Source: Pseudoalteromonas sp. A25
GTDB lineage: Bacteria; Pseudomonadota; Gammaproteobacteria; Enterobacterales; Alteromonadaceae
Direction: 5' to 3'
DNA length: 64,000 bases
Assembly (NCBI RefSeq): GCF_009176705.1
Contig: NZ_AP021846.1
Coordinates: 2,326,001-2,390,000, forward strand
The stretch's first letter is position 1. Each line of letters opens with the position of its first letter. This document shows positions 54,307-62,507 of this stretch, in pieces. The position numbers were made by a program, and so were the translations under genes. The notes beneath the pieces were generated by a model. That model saw only the letters and a list, made by a program, of their open reading frames with translations. It was not told the origin of the DNA and ran no database searches.

Positions 54307-54953
54307 TGTCTAACACTCGCTTAGTGGTATTGATCTCTGGAAGTGGTTCAAACCTGCAAGCCATTATAGATGCTTGCCAGAGTAGTCAAATTAAGGGCGA
54401 GATAGTTGCTGTTATTAGTAACAAAGACAACGCTTATGGCTTAACACGCGCTGCCAACGCTGGCATACCTACACGCGTTTTAAGTCATAAGGCATTTGCT
54501 ACACGTGAAGATTATGATGTTGAATTAGCATCTTTAATTGCATCTTTTGATCCAGATTTGGTTGTATTAGCTGGATTTATGCGTATTCTAACTCCTGACT
54601 TAGTGCAAAAATTTAAGGGAAAAATGTTGAACATTCACCCTTCTTTGTTGCCTAAGTACCAAGGGCTGAACACCCACCAAAGAGCAATAGACGCAAAAGA
54701 CGATGTACACGGTGTGAGCGTACACTTTGTGACTGAAGAGCTAGACGGTGGTCCGGTTGTACTGCAAGCTAAGGTGCCTATCTTAGCCGACGATACAGCC
54801 GAGACACTGGCACAGCGGGTTCATGAGCAAGAACATATAATCTATCCTTTGGTGGTCCAGTGGTTCAGCGAACACAGACTAACTATGGAAGCAGATTATG
54901 CCGTTTTTGATGACCAACCCCTTCCAGCTCAAGGCGCAACTTACCCAAAATAA
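54306..54953 (+). CDS. purN: Phosphoribosylglycinamide formyltransferase (GAR transformylase)
   Basis: A 215-residue enzyme that transfers the formyl group from 10-formyl-THF to GAR in purine synthesis. Motifs: 'LISGSGSNLQAIIDA' (about 9-23) binds the phosphate, 'AGFMRILTP' (about 88-96), 'NIHPSLLPKYQGLNTHQRAI' (about 107-126) holds the catalytic Asn and His, and 'GVSVHFVTEELDGGPVV' (about 134-150) holds the catalytic Asp. It overlaps purM by 1 bp and the next gene by some 40-55 bp. Confidence 0.97.
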   Translation: MSNTRLVVLISGSGSNLQAIIDACQSSQIKGEIVAVISNKDNAYGLTRAANAGIPTRVLSHKAFATREDYDVELASLIASFDPDLVVLAGFMRILTPDLVQKFKGKMLNIHPSLLPKYQGLNTHQRAIDAKDDVHGVSVHFVTEELDGGPVVLQAKVPILADDTAETLAQRVHEQEHIIYPLVVQWFSEHRLTMEADYAVFDDQPLPAQGATYPK

Positions 54954-55662
54954 AAAAATATGCGCTTGGCTAATTGGCTTAAGCGCTATGTTCTCCTGTT
55001 CTCTTTTTGCCAACCCACTCGTTCCATACAATGCGGAATATCAAGTCTCTCGTAAGGGATCTGTTCAAGGTTCAGCGTTTCGAGCGCTAACAAAACTAGA
55101 TAACAACACCTACCAACTAAAATACAGAAGTGAAATTGAATGGATGATTTTTTCTGACGAGCGAGAAGAAACTTCAACATTCAAAATGCAAGGCGAACAG
55201 CCGATCCCCATGGAATACTCTATGATACGCAGTGGTACTGGTCCTGATAAAGACTATAAAATTACTTTTGACCATAAAAACCAAGCCATTTTATCTAATC
55301 AAGATAAGTATCCTTTGGATGTAAAGTGGATTTCGCAGCAACAAGATTTATTGACCTATCAATTGCAGCTTCGCAACGACCTTAAGGCAGGTAAGCAAAC
55401 TTTTAGCTACCCAATTATTGATAAAAAAGGCAACCAGCGTACCTATGACTTTGCAGTCGATGGCGAAGAGACCATCACCCTGCCCGTTGGCAACGTAAAA
55501 ACCATTCGGATCAAACGTCTATATGATAACGACAAGCGCCAAGCAACGGTTTGGTTAGCACCAGAATATGATTATATGGTGGTAAAAATGTACAAAGGCA
55601 AAGAAGGCATTGAGCAGTTTCAAGTGCAACTAACAAAGTATGAGAAGCATAACGCTATGTAA
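54910..55662 (+). CDS. DUF3108 periplasmic protein
   Basis: A protein of about 250 residues with a signal peptide (hydrophobic stretch about 18-34, cleavage near LFA-NP) and a DUF3108 fold: 'PYNAEYQVSRKGSVQGSAFR' at the mature start and 'TVWLAPEYDYMVVKMYKGKEG' near the end, both typical. Its start is unclear: ATG codons at 54898 and 54910 both lie inside purN in another frame and neither has a good ribosome site, so translation may be coupled to purN. The function of the family is unknown; it is probably an envelope protein. Confidence 0.8.
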   Translation: MTNPFQLKAQLTQNKKICAWLIGLSAMFSCSLFANPLVPYNAEYQVSRKGSVQGSAFRALTKLDNNTYQLKYRSEIEWMIFSDEREETSTFKMQGEQPIPMEYSMIRSGTGPDKDYKITFDHKNQAILSNQDKYPLDVKWISQQQDLLTYQLQLRNDLKAGKQTFSYPIIDKKGNQRTYDFAVDGEETITLPVGNVKTIRIKRLYDNDKRQATVWLAPEYDYMVVKMYKGKEGIEQFQVQLTKYEKHNAM

Positions 55663-55670
55663 TAACTCAT

Positions 55671-55700
55671 AAAGGTAGTCGACGTTGTTCGACTACCTTT
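55671..55700. terminator. Terminator between convergent genes
   Basis: 12-bp perfect stem AAAGGTAGTCGA/TCGACTACCTTT with a 6-nt loop, between the DUF3108 gene (+) and the amidotransferase gene (-). Confidence 0.78.
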
Positions 55701-55717
55701 AAAACCACCCACAGTAG

Positions 55718-56482
55718 TTAGATTTTTTCACCCATCTTAAACAGTACAAACTCACCTTCAGCCATTTTTTGCCACTGTTCATCATTGGTTAATGGCCGTG
55801 TAGCTATCACTGTTACCACATCATTAGGCGTCGTTTCTTTTTGAAAATCGACAACCATATCCGCATCAATCAGTGTCGCTTTACCAAATGGTGCTCTGCG
55901 GGTTATCCAATGTAAGTTATTTGTACAATACGCCAACACATACACCCCATCCGTTAGGAGCATATTAAAAACCCCTTTAGCTCTAAGGGTGTCAGCAAGT
56001 TTAGCGGCATATCTAAATACCGAGGCCATATTTGCAGGCCGTTTTGGGTATTTTTCACGTATTTTATCGAGTATCCAGCAAAATGCTAATTCACTGTCGG
56101 TATTGCCCACTGGTCTATAAAATTCTGGCTTTAGGTCACTATAATTAGATAATTGGCCGTTATGAGCATAGGTGATCTCTCTACCCCATAACTCACGTGT
56201 AAAAGGATGGGTGTTCTCAAGGCACACCCGACCACGATTGCCTTGTCGAATATGGCTTATCACCGATACACTCTTGATTGGGTATGCTTTCACTAGTTTG
56301 GCAATTTCAGACTGGCAGCTAGGCTCAGGGTCTTTAAATGTTCTGCACCCTTTGCCCTCGTAAAACGTAATACCCCAGCCATCTTTATGCGGCCCAGTGT
56401 TACCGCCACGCTCCAAAAGCCCAGAAAAACTAAAACAAATATCTGTTGGGACATTCGCCGACATGCCCAATAGCTCACACAT
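55718..56482 (-). CDS. Class II glutamine amidotransferase (YafJ-like)
   Basis: A 254-residue protein of the Ntn-hydrolase fold with the catalytic Cys2 after Met1 (MCELLGMSAN). Conserved glutamine-binding segments follow: 'HIRQGNRGRVCLENTHPF' (about 76-93) and 'REITYAHNGQLSNY' (about 100-113). It has no partner synthetase domain, so like E. coli YafJ it would release ammonia for, or act on, an unidentified acceptor. It is a single gene between two hairpins. Confidence 0.92.
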   Translation of the reverse strand: MCELLGMSANVPTDICFSFSGLLERGGNTGPHKDGWGITFYEGKGCRTFKDPEPSCQSEIAKLVKAYPIKSVSVISHIRQGNRGRVCLENTHPFTRELWGREITYAHNGQLSNYSDLKPEFYRPVGNTDSELAFCWILDKIREKYPKRPANMASVFRYAAKLADTLRAKGVFNMLLTDGVYVLAYCTNNLHWITRRAPFGKATLIDADMVVDFQKETTPNDVVTVIATRPLTNDEQWQKMAEGEFVLFKMGEKI

Positions 56483-56779
56483 TAAATAAAAACCCCTTTA
56501 AAAACAGTAGAAAGCACCGGATTTTAGACTTATACAAGCATATGTTTTGCCCGGTGTTATGGTTACGATTGCGCTTATTATTATGCGTAACATCGGTATG
56601 CATTATGTCTCACTCAGGTGCACTCGTAAATAAGGCCAAGAATTAAAAATAATGGGTTTTCTAGGCGTGATCATAGTTACCCACACTCTACCTTTAAAAA
56701 TGGCACGAACTTTAACCATTGACTACAAGTGTAATCTACAGTTAAATTAGATTACATCCGTAATCCAAAATACTAAGCT

Positions 56780-57442
56780 ATGAAAATAATTCTATCGATA
56801 TTAATCGCATTGACGATGGTCGCATGTCAAAGCCCAACTGTTCATATCTATTCGCGTGATTTATCGCAACTAGAGCGTTCGAAACTACAATCGCTTTTTG
56901 AAACTGAGAATATCCAGTTTAAGTTTACCAATTTGCAATCGCCTACTCACTATCGTGAACCGTATTTGCTATACCACCCCCAAGATAGTGATCAGGCTCT
57001 CATTAGTGCAGTGGAACGTGTAGTTAGAGAGGTAGGCTTTAATAGATTAAACACGCAGGTGTTCAACAAAGAAAACCACTATTACACCCAGGGTAATATG
57101 GGATTATATTTTCCCGCTAAAAACAACCATTCAGTAGAACTACCGGAATTATTATTTACACATCAATGCACTACCACTGATTTGCAAGTTCATATCAAAC
57201 AAAACGGTAAATGGATAGCCCGTAACCAAACTGATTTACATGGCACATGGCAGTATGTTGAACCATATTTAACTCTGCATTGGTTTGATGGCTCAGGGAT
57301 GGTACAACAAGCCTATCAAGGCCGAATACACACCGTACCCACCAAGCTTGGACCAAGAAACGCAGTTACCTTTACCGTTCTCGGTCATCGCAGCTATCCA
57401 TTAGCATTGTTAAACTGTGATTTACAGGCGATTTTTATGTAA
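56780..57442 (+). CDS. Predicted lipoprotein of unknown function
   Basis: A 220-residue protein with a lipoprotein signal peptide: hydrophobic stretch about 3-14 and lipobox MVAC with Cys about residue 16. The N-terminal part ('VHIYSRDLSQLERSKLQSLF') looks like a small alpha/beta domain; the C-terminal half ('GTWQYVEPYLTLHWFDGSGMV') is beta-rich and may bind a ligand. No family recognised. It stands alone; the 297 bp upstream show only an AT-rich promoter-like tract. Confidence 0.75.
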   Translation: MKIILSILIALTMVACQSPTVHIYSRDLSQLERSKLQSLFETENIQFKFTNLQSPTHYREPYLLYHPQDSDQALISAVERVVREVGFNRLNTQVFNKENHYYTQGNMGLYFPAKNNHSVELPELLFTHQCTTTDLQVHIKQNGKWIARNQTDLHGTWQYVEPYLTLHWFDGSGMVQQAYQGRIHTVPTKLGPRNAVTFTVLGHRSYPLALLNCDLQAIFM

Positions 57443-57495
57443 CACGCATAACTTAAGTGGAAATAGGTGGGGGTAAATAAAGTACATCTTACAAA

Positions 57496-57520
57496 TAGGG
57501 GGCATAAAACATGCCCCCTA
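57496..57520. terminator. Bidirectional terminator between lipoprotein and antiporter genes
   Basis: 10-bp stem TAGGGGGCAT/ATGCCCCCTA with a 5-nt loop. It lies between the converging ends of the two genes, 5 bp from the antiporter stop. Confidence 0.7.
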
Positions 57521-57525
57521 ACCCT

Positions 57526-58908
57526 TTAAGCCATTACCAAAAAGCCGGCAAACGCTATCACAGCGGCTATCAATGCATAAGGGAGCTGTGTGACCGCATG
57601 ACTAATTAAGTTACAACCAGAGCCTTGTGCAGCCAGTACCGTGGAGTCTGAATAAAAACACGCTTGGCTGCCAAATGATGAAGCTGATAACAAGGCACCA
57701 ATTACCATGGGGATATTGGCGTCAACTGCTACAGCTAATGGCATTACAATGGGTATAGTCACAGCAAAGATCCCCCAACTAGAGCCCGTAGCAAACGCTA
57801 AAATAGCCATAGACAAAAATACCATAGCAGGCAATAACTGTGCACTCATATATGGGCTGAGCGAATCAATCACAAAGCGCGGGAGCATAAGCTGATCGCA
57901 GACATCTTTGAAGATAAAAGCGGCAATCACCGTACCGATAGCTGGTAACATGCATTTAAAACCATCAATCATCTGCTCTAGCATCTGAGCAAGGGTCATT
58001 AATCTTTGTAGCAAATAAAACGGTACGGTCACAGCCAAAGTGGCTAATAGCCCTTTCCACACATCAATATCAAAATAAACAGTAAAGGCGACCAATAAAG
58101 TAATAGGTACAAGAAAATTGTATAACTTACCTTGCTCGTCGGCCTCTTCAAACTCTTGTTCAATGGCTTTAGCAGCATACTCATCAGGCGTCTGCACTTG
58201 TTCAAAATCAATTTGCTCTAATGCCGGCTGACCTCTTTCAACTGCGGCCTCAGCCTTTTTCATCCCACCAATCAAAGGGATAATACCAATTATAACCAAA
58301 GGCACCATCAACACAGCAACCCATGCGTAAAGCATGTAAGGTATTGCTTGAATATATGTGTTGATCCCCTGCCCTTGCTCAGCGACTCCGTTGTCGACCA
58401 ACAAGCCACCAAAAAACACCGCCCAAGTAGATAAGGGCACCAACACACAAATAGGTGCAGCGGTAGAGTCAACTACATAAGCGAGCATTTCTCTGGATAT
58501 TTTAAACTTATCAGTTACCCTGCGCATTGTTTCACCGACGGTTAACGCATTAAGGTAATCATCTATGAAAATAACCACGCCAAGCAAATAAGTCATCAGC
58601 AAAGACGATTTACGCCCTTTTGCTAGTTTTAATGCATTTCGACCAAATGCAAGGGCTCCGCCAGTGCGTACCAGCAAGGCAATTAATGCACCAAAACTGC
58701 CGCACACTAGGATCAGCCACCCTATCGTCTCATCTGCCATGACTTTGAGCGATGTTTCAGAAAATTTAGCTAAAACTTCTAATGGATTAATTAACGCTAA
58801 ACCAACCAGTGCACCAATCACAAGTGCAAGAATAGGTCGGCGAAGCAGCACTGCTAGTGCAAGTACAACAATAGGTGGAATAACACTGATAACACTAGGC
58901 TCAAACAT
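57526..58908 (-). CDS. NhaC-family Na+/H+ antiporter
   Basis: Start at the ATG at 58908 (a TTG five codons earlier has no support), giving 460 residues. It is a polytopic inner-membrane protein with about 11-12 hydrophobic segments and the NhaC/YuiF layout: 'VISVIPPIVVLALAVLLRRP' at the N-terminus, 'GVVIFIDDYLNALTVGETMR' (about 112-131), which holds the conserved acidic pair, and 'AFATGSSWGIFAVTIPI' (about 360). Members exchange sodium or organic ions for protons. The substrate is not certain. Single gene. Confidence 0.88.
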   Translation of the reverse strand: MFEPSVISVIPPIVVLALAVLLRRPILALVIGALVGLALINPLEVLAKFSETSLKVMADETIGWLILVCGSFGALIALLVRTGGALAFGRNALKLAKGRKSSLLMTYLLGVVIFIDDYLNALTVGETMRRVTDKFKISREMLAYVVDSTAAPICVLVPLSTWAVFFGGLLVDNGVAEQGQGINTYIQAIPYMLYAWVAVLMVPLVIIGIIPLIGGMKKAEAAVERGQPALEQIDFEQVQTPDEYAAKAIEQEFEEADEQGKLYNFLVPITLLVAFTVYFDIDVWKGLLATLAVTVPFYLLQRLMTLAQMLEQMIDGFKCMLPAIGTVIAAFIFKDVCDQLMLPRFVIDSLSPYMSAQLLPAMVFLSMAILAFATGSSWGIFAVTIPIVMPLAVAVDANIPMVIGALLSASSFGSQACFYSDSTVLAAQGSGCNLISHAVTQLPYALIAAVIAFAGFLVMA

Positions 58909-59326
58909 GCGGTATTTTCCCAATATTACAATTTATCGTTAAGAGTTAAAGGCGCAATTGATAAGTGCGCAGAGCTGCTTAATATTGGGTTGACCGATGC
59001 TTAGTATGGCCCTTCTTGAAACATCCGCGAAAAAATAAACAGGAATTGTATTTTCGTCAATTTATTTTTTTACTAAATGCTTGCAACAGCCAAAATGTCA
59101 TTGCTAAGTCATCAATGATAATGAGATAAGTTTGTAGCTAACTGATTTCACGCCAAGTTATGCAGTTCGTCTTACAAAAATAGTGATTTACTCAATTTAG
59201 TTCTAAGCCAAAAGAAAGCGTACGATACCATCATTTTCTTTACTCTTTACGAGTAAATAATTTCGTTTTCCAATGGGGTATTTTTAGTTTAAAAAGTGCT
59301 TGTCCAATTAACTTAAGGCAAAAAAA
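58909..59326. other. Intergenic region upstream of the small secreted protein
   Basis: 418 bp without a gene. It includes a 7-bp inverted repeat TTTACTC-TTTAC-GAGTAAA (59239-59257) about 70 bp ahead of the start codon. No further structure is clear. Confidence 0.5.
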
Positions 59327-59563
59327 ATGAAAAACACATTACTTGGTATGGTTGCAGCTTTAACCTTCGTTGCAACAAGTAGCCTAGCTGATGATAACGC
59401 TGTTGCACCTCAAGAGTTAGTACAAGAGTTCACACAAATGTGCTTAGAGTGGGCAAATGACGATGGTGTGGAAGGAAAAGATCTTAAAAAATACGTTTTA
59501 GACTGTGTAAACGACGAGCTAACAAGCAGTAATTACCAAGCAGTTTCAAGCGTTGAAATTTAA
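59327..59563 (+). CDS. Small secreted acidic protein (unknown)
   Basis: A 78-residue protein with a clear signal peptide (about 1-21, cleavage after SSLA) and a mature acidic part of 57 residues containing two Cys (about residues 45 and 62), which could form a disulphide in the periplasm. TTAAGGC precedes the ATG. It resembles small periplasmic proteins common in Alteromonadales, but I cannot name a family. It ends at a strong bidirectional terminator shared with topA. Confidence 0.8.
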   Translation: MKNTLLGMVAALTFVATSSLADDNAVAPQELVQEFTQMCLEWANDDGVEGKDLKKYVLDCVNDELTSSNYQAVSSVEI

Positions 59564-59593
59564 AAGCCTCTAAAACCTCATTCTTAATTCATT

Positions 59594-59623
59594 AAAAAAG
59601 CCGGGTTCCCCCGGCTTTTTTTA
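59594..59623. terminator. Bidirectional terminator between small secreted protein and topA
   Basis: 12-bp stem AAAAAAGCCGGG/CCCGGCTTTTTT with a 4-nt loop; A/T tails on both sides. Confidence 0.92.
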
Positions 59624-62260
59624 CTTTTTCTTTTTCGCTGCTTTGGTTTCTTCTACCCACTTACCATTTTCATAAGTCGCTTTCCAACCAGTTGCTTTAC
59701 CATCAACTTCAGTCATCACATACTGAGTTTTAGTCTTTCGTGAATAGCGAACAACGGCTAAATTACCATCTGCGTCTTTTTCAGGTGCATCAGCAAGATA
59801 ATAAAACTTTGGAGAGATCCTATCTCTAAAGCGCTTCAATTCTGCAACCTTAGGTGCACGTGTTTCACGAGATTTCGGGAATGTATGCGCCGCTAAGAAA
59901 ATGCCTGATGCGCCATCACGTAGCACAAAGTACGCTTCTGACTTTTCACACTCTAATTCAGGTAAATGTACAGGGTCTTCTTTAGGTGGCGCAGGCTCAC
60001 CATTTTTAAGCAGTTTACGGGTATTTTTACATTCATCGTTACTACAGCCGAAATATTTACCGAAGCGACCAGATTTAAGTTCCATGTCTGAACCACACTT
60101 ATCACATTCGATAATAGGTCCATCATAACCTTTGATCTTGAAGGTACCCTTTTCAACTATATAACCCTTACACGCTGGGTTGTTACCACACACATGCAAC
60201 TTACGCGTTTCATCGATTAAATACGAGTCCATCGCCGTTTCACACAGCGGACAGCGTTTCATTTGCATCAATGTTTCGGTTTCAACATCTTCAACGTCAG
60301 CTGCTATCGCCTCATCACCAGAGACTAAGTTCATCGTTGTTGTGCAGCGCTCTTTTGGCGGCAGGTTATATCCTGTACACCCTAAAAATACACCAGTTGA
60401 TGCTGTACGAATACCCATTTTACGACTACACGTAGGGCAATCTATATCTGTTTCAACCATAACGTTTTGGCGCATGCCGCCTTGCTCTTCATCGCCTGAG
60501 GCAACTTCAAGCTGCTTTGAGAAGTTATCGTAAAACTTGTCTAGTACCTGAGTCCAGACACGCTCACCTTCAGCAATGTCATCCAGTCGGTCTTCCATCT
60601 TTGCGGTAAAGTCAAAATTCATTAAGTCATTAAAGTTTTCAACTAAACGATCGGTGACAATTTCACCCATTTTTTCTGCAAAGAAGCGACGGTTTTCTAC
60701 TCGAACGTAGCCTCTATCTTGAATCGTAGAAATGATCGAAGCATACGTAGAAGGACGTCCAATACCACGTTTTTCAAGCTCTTTAACTAAACTCGCTTCA
60801 CTAAAACGTGCTGGTGGCTTGGTGAAGTGTTGTTTTGGATCCAGTGCAACCAAATCAATTGCATCGCCCACCGCAACCGCTGGTAGCGATTGATCTTCTT
60901 CGTTTTTCTTACGAACTGACGGCTGTACTTTAGTCCAACCATCAAAGCGCATAACACGCCCTTTCGCCTTTAGCGTATAGTCGTCTGCACCCACAGTTAA
61001 TGTGGTTAAGTCGTACTCTGCAGGGGTCATTTGACATGCAACAAATTGACGCCAAATAAGCTCATAGAGTTTTTTAGCATCGGCATCAACGCCTTCAACA
61101 TGGCCCGATAGCACATTTACATCGGATGGACGTATCGCTTCGTGCGCTTCTTGTGCGTTTTCTTTTGCACTATATTTTATTGGGTTTTCTGGCAAATACT
61201 TATCGCCAAACTGCTCTGTGATGTAGTCACGACACATTGCAACCGCATCGTTCGACAAATTAGTCGAGTCAGTACGCATATAAGTTATATAGCCGGCCTC
61301 ATACAAGCGCTGAGCAAGCATCATGGTTTTCTTAACACCATATCCTAAACGGGTACTTGCTGCCTGCTGCATTGTTGAAGTAATAAAAGGTGCACTTGGT
61401 TTGCTCTTGCTCGGCTTTTCTTCAACCTTAACAACTTTATAATCACAGTTTTCAAGCGCTTTAACCGCAGTCATCGTTTGTTCTTCAGTCACGGGCTTAA
61501 ATGCGTTGCCCTGATATTTTGTGACTTCTAAACGAATAGGCTGCTTTTTAGCCGTTACATCAGCATGAATATCCCAAAACTCTTCAGGGATGAATGCTTT
61601 AATTTCTCTTTCTCGTTCAACGAGCAAGCGCACAGCAACAGACTGAACACGTCCTGCAGAGAGGCCGCGAGCTACTTTTTGCCAAAGTAACGGAGACACC
61701 ATAAAACCAACAACACGGTCTAAGAAACGACGTGCCTGCTGTGCATACACCATATCAGTGTTCAACTGGCCTGGTGTTTCAAAAGCTTGTTGAATTGCGT
61801 TTTTAGTGATTTCGTTAAAGACTACGCGCTTATATTTTTGCTCATCACCACCAATGATCTGCTCTAGGTGCCAAGCGATAGCCTCCCCTTCTCTATCCAA
61901 ATCGGTTGCGAGATAGATATGGTCGGCGTTTTCAGCAAGTTTTTTCAGCTCCTGTACTACCTTTTCTTTACCTGGCAGTACTTCGTAATGAGGTTCCCAG
62001 CCTTTTTCTGGGTCGATCCCCATACGCGCAACTAAGTTAGCGTAATCTTTATTCTTTTTATAAATGGCTTTTTCTTCAGGCGACATTTTTCTAACTTCAG
62101 CTGGACTTTTTGTAGCCAAGCCTTTCGTTTTACCTGCGCCTGAAGTAGGTAAGTCTCGCACATGCCCAACACTGGACTTGACGATATAATCCTTACCTAA
62201 ATATTTATTAATTGTTTTTGCCTTAGCGGGAGACTCTACAATTACTAGCGATTTGCCCAT
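59621..62260 (-). CDS. topA: DNA topoisomerase I (omega protein)
   Basis: An 879-residue type IA topoisomerase that relaxes negative supercoils. It begins with the Toprim domain ('[18 protein letters not shown]', '[15 protein letters not shown]', about 1-125). The active-site Tyr is in '[15 protein letters not shown]' (about residue 320) and '[22 protein letters not shown]' follows (about 490-512). The C-terminal region has three Cys4 zinc ribbons ('[10 protein letters not shown]', 'CPLCETAMD', '[10 protein letters not shown]') and a Lys-rich end. Length is close to E. coli TopA (865). Confidence 0.97.
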   Translation of the reverse strand: MGKSLVIVESPAKAKTINKYLGKDYIVKSSVGHVRDLPTSGAGKTKGLATKSPAEVRKMSPEEKAIYKKNKDYANLVARMGIDPEKGWEPHYEVLPGKEKVVQELKKLAENADHIYLATDLDREGEAIAWHLEQIIGGDEQKYKRVVFNEITKNAIQQAFETPGQLNTDMVYAQQARRFLDRVVGFMVSPLLWQKVARGLSAGRVQSVAVRLLVEREREIKAFIPEEFWDIHADVTAKKQPIRLEVTKYQGNAFKPVTEEQTMTAVKALENCDYKVVKVEEKPSKSKPSAPFITSTMQQAASTRLGYGVKKTMMLAQRLYEAGYITYMRTDSTNLSNDAVAMCRDYITEQFGDKYLPENPIKYSAKENAQEAHEAIRPSDVNVLSGHVEGVDADAKKLYELIWRQFVACQMTPAEYDLTTLTVGADDYTLKAKGRVMRFDGWTKVQPSVRKKNEEDQSLPAVAVGDAIDLVALDPKQHFTKPPARFSEASLVKELEKRGIGRPSTYASIISTIQDRGYVRVENRRFFAEKMGEIVTDRLVENFNDLMNFDFTAKMEDRLDDIAEGERVWTQVLDKFYDNFSKQLEVASGDEEQGGMRQNVMVETDIDCPTCSRKMGIRTASTGVFLGCTGYNLPPKERCTTTMNLVSGDEAIAADVEDVETETLMQMKRCPLCETAMDSYLIDETRKLHVCGNNPACKGYIVEKGTFKIKGYDGPIIECDKCGSDMELKSGRFGKYFGCSNDECKNTRKLLKNGEPAPPKEDPVHLPELECEKSEAYFVLRDGASGIFLAAHTFPKSRETRAPKVAELKRFRDRISPKFYYLADAPEKDADGNLAVVRYSRKTKTQYVMTEVDGKATGWKATYENGKWVEETKAAKKKK

Positions 62261-62464
62261 AGCTGCCTATTTTGACCCATCTTGTCTGAGTTTTTGCCCG
62301 TCTTGGGCGACTAATATTTATAGGTATATCTACAAACACCTATTGTTACAAGCTTTAAATACAATCTTTTAGCTGATTAACGATTAATTACACAATTACC
62401 GCTGCTATTTTAAGCAAAAAGTACAAAGCCAAATTTAAGCAGCGCAATATAAAGGAAACGGTAC

Positions 62465-62494
62465 AAAAATGCCAACCCGAAGGTTGGCATTTTT
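62465..62494. terminator. Bidirectional terminator after the Ig-like protein gene
   Basis: 13-bp perfect stem AAAAATGCCAACC/GGTTGGCATTTTT with a CGAA loop, 14 bp beyond the Ig-like gene stop on the minus strand; T-runs on both sides. Confidence 0.9.
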
Positions 62495-62507
62495 TGTGTG
62501 CCGTTTA

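Noticed and set aside
59093..59133. Fur-box-like AT-rich sequence (ATGATAATGAGATAAG) upstream of the small secreted protein
   Set aside because: Only one partial match to the Fur consensus without a second inverted half. Insufficient.
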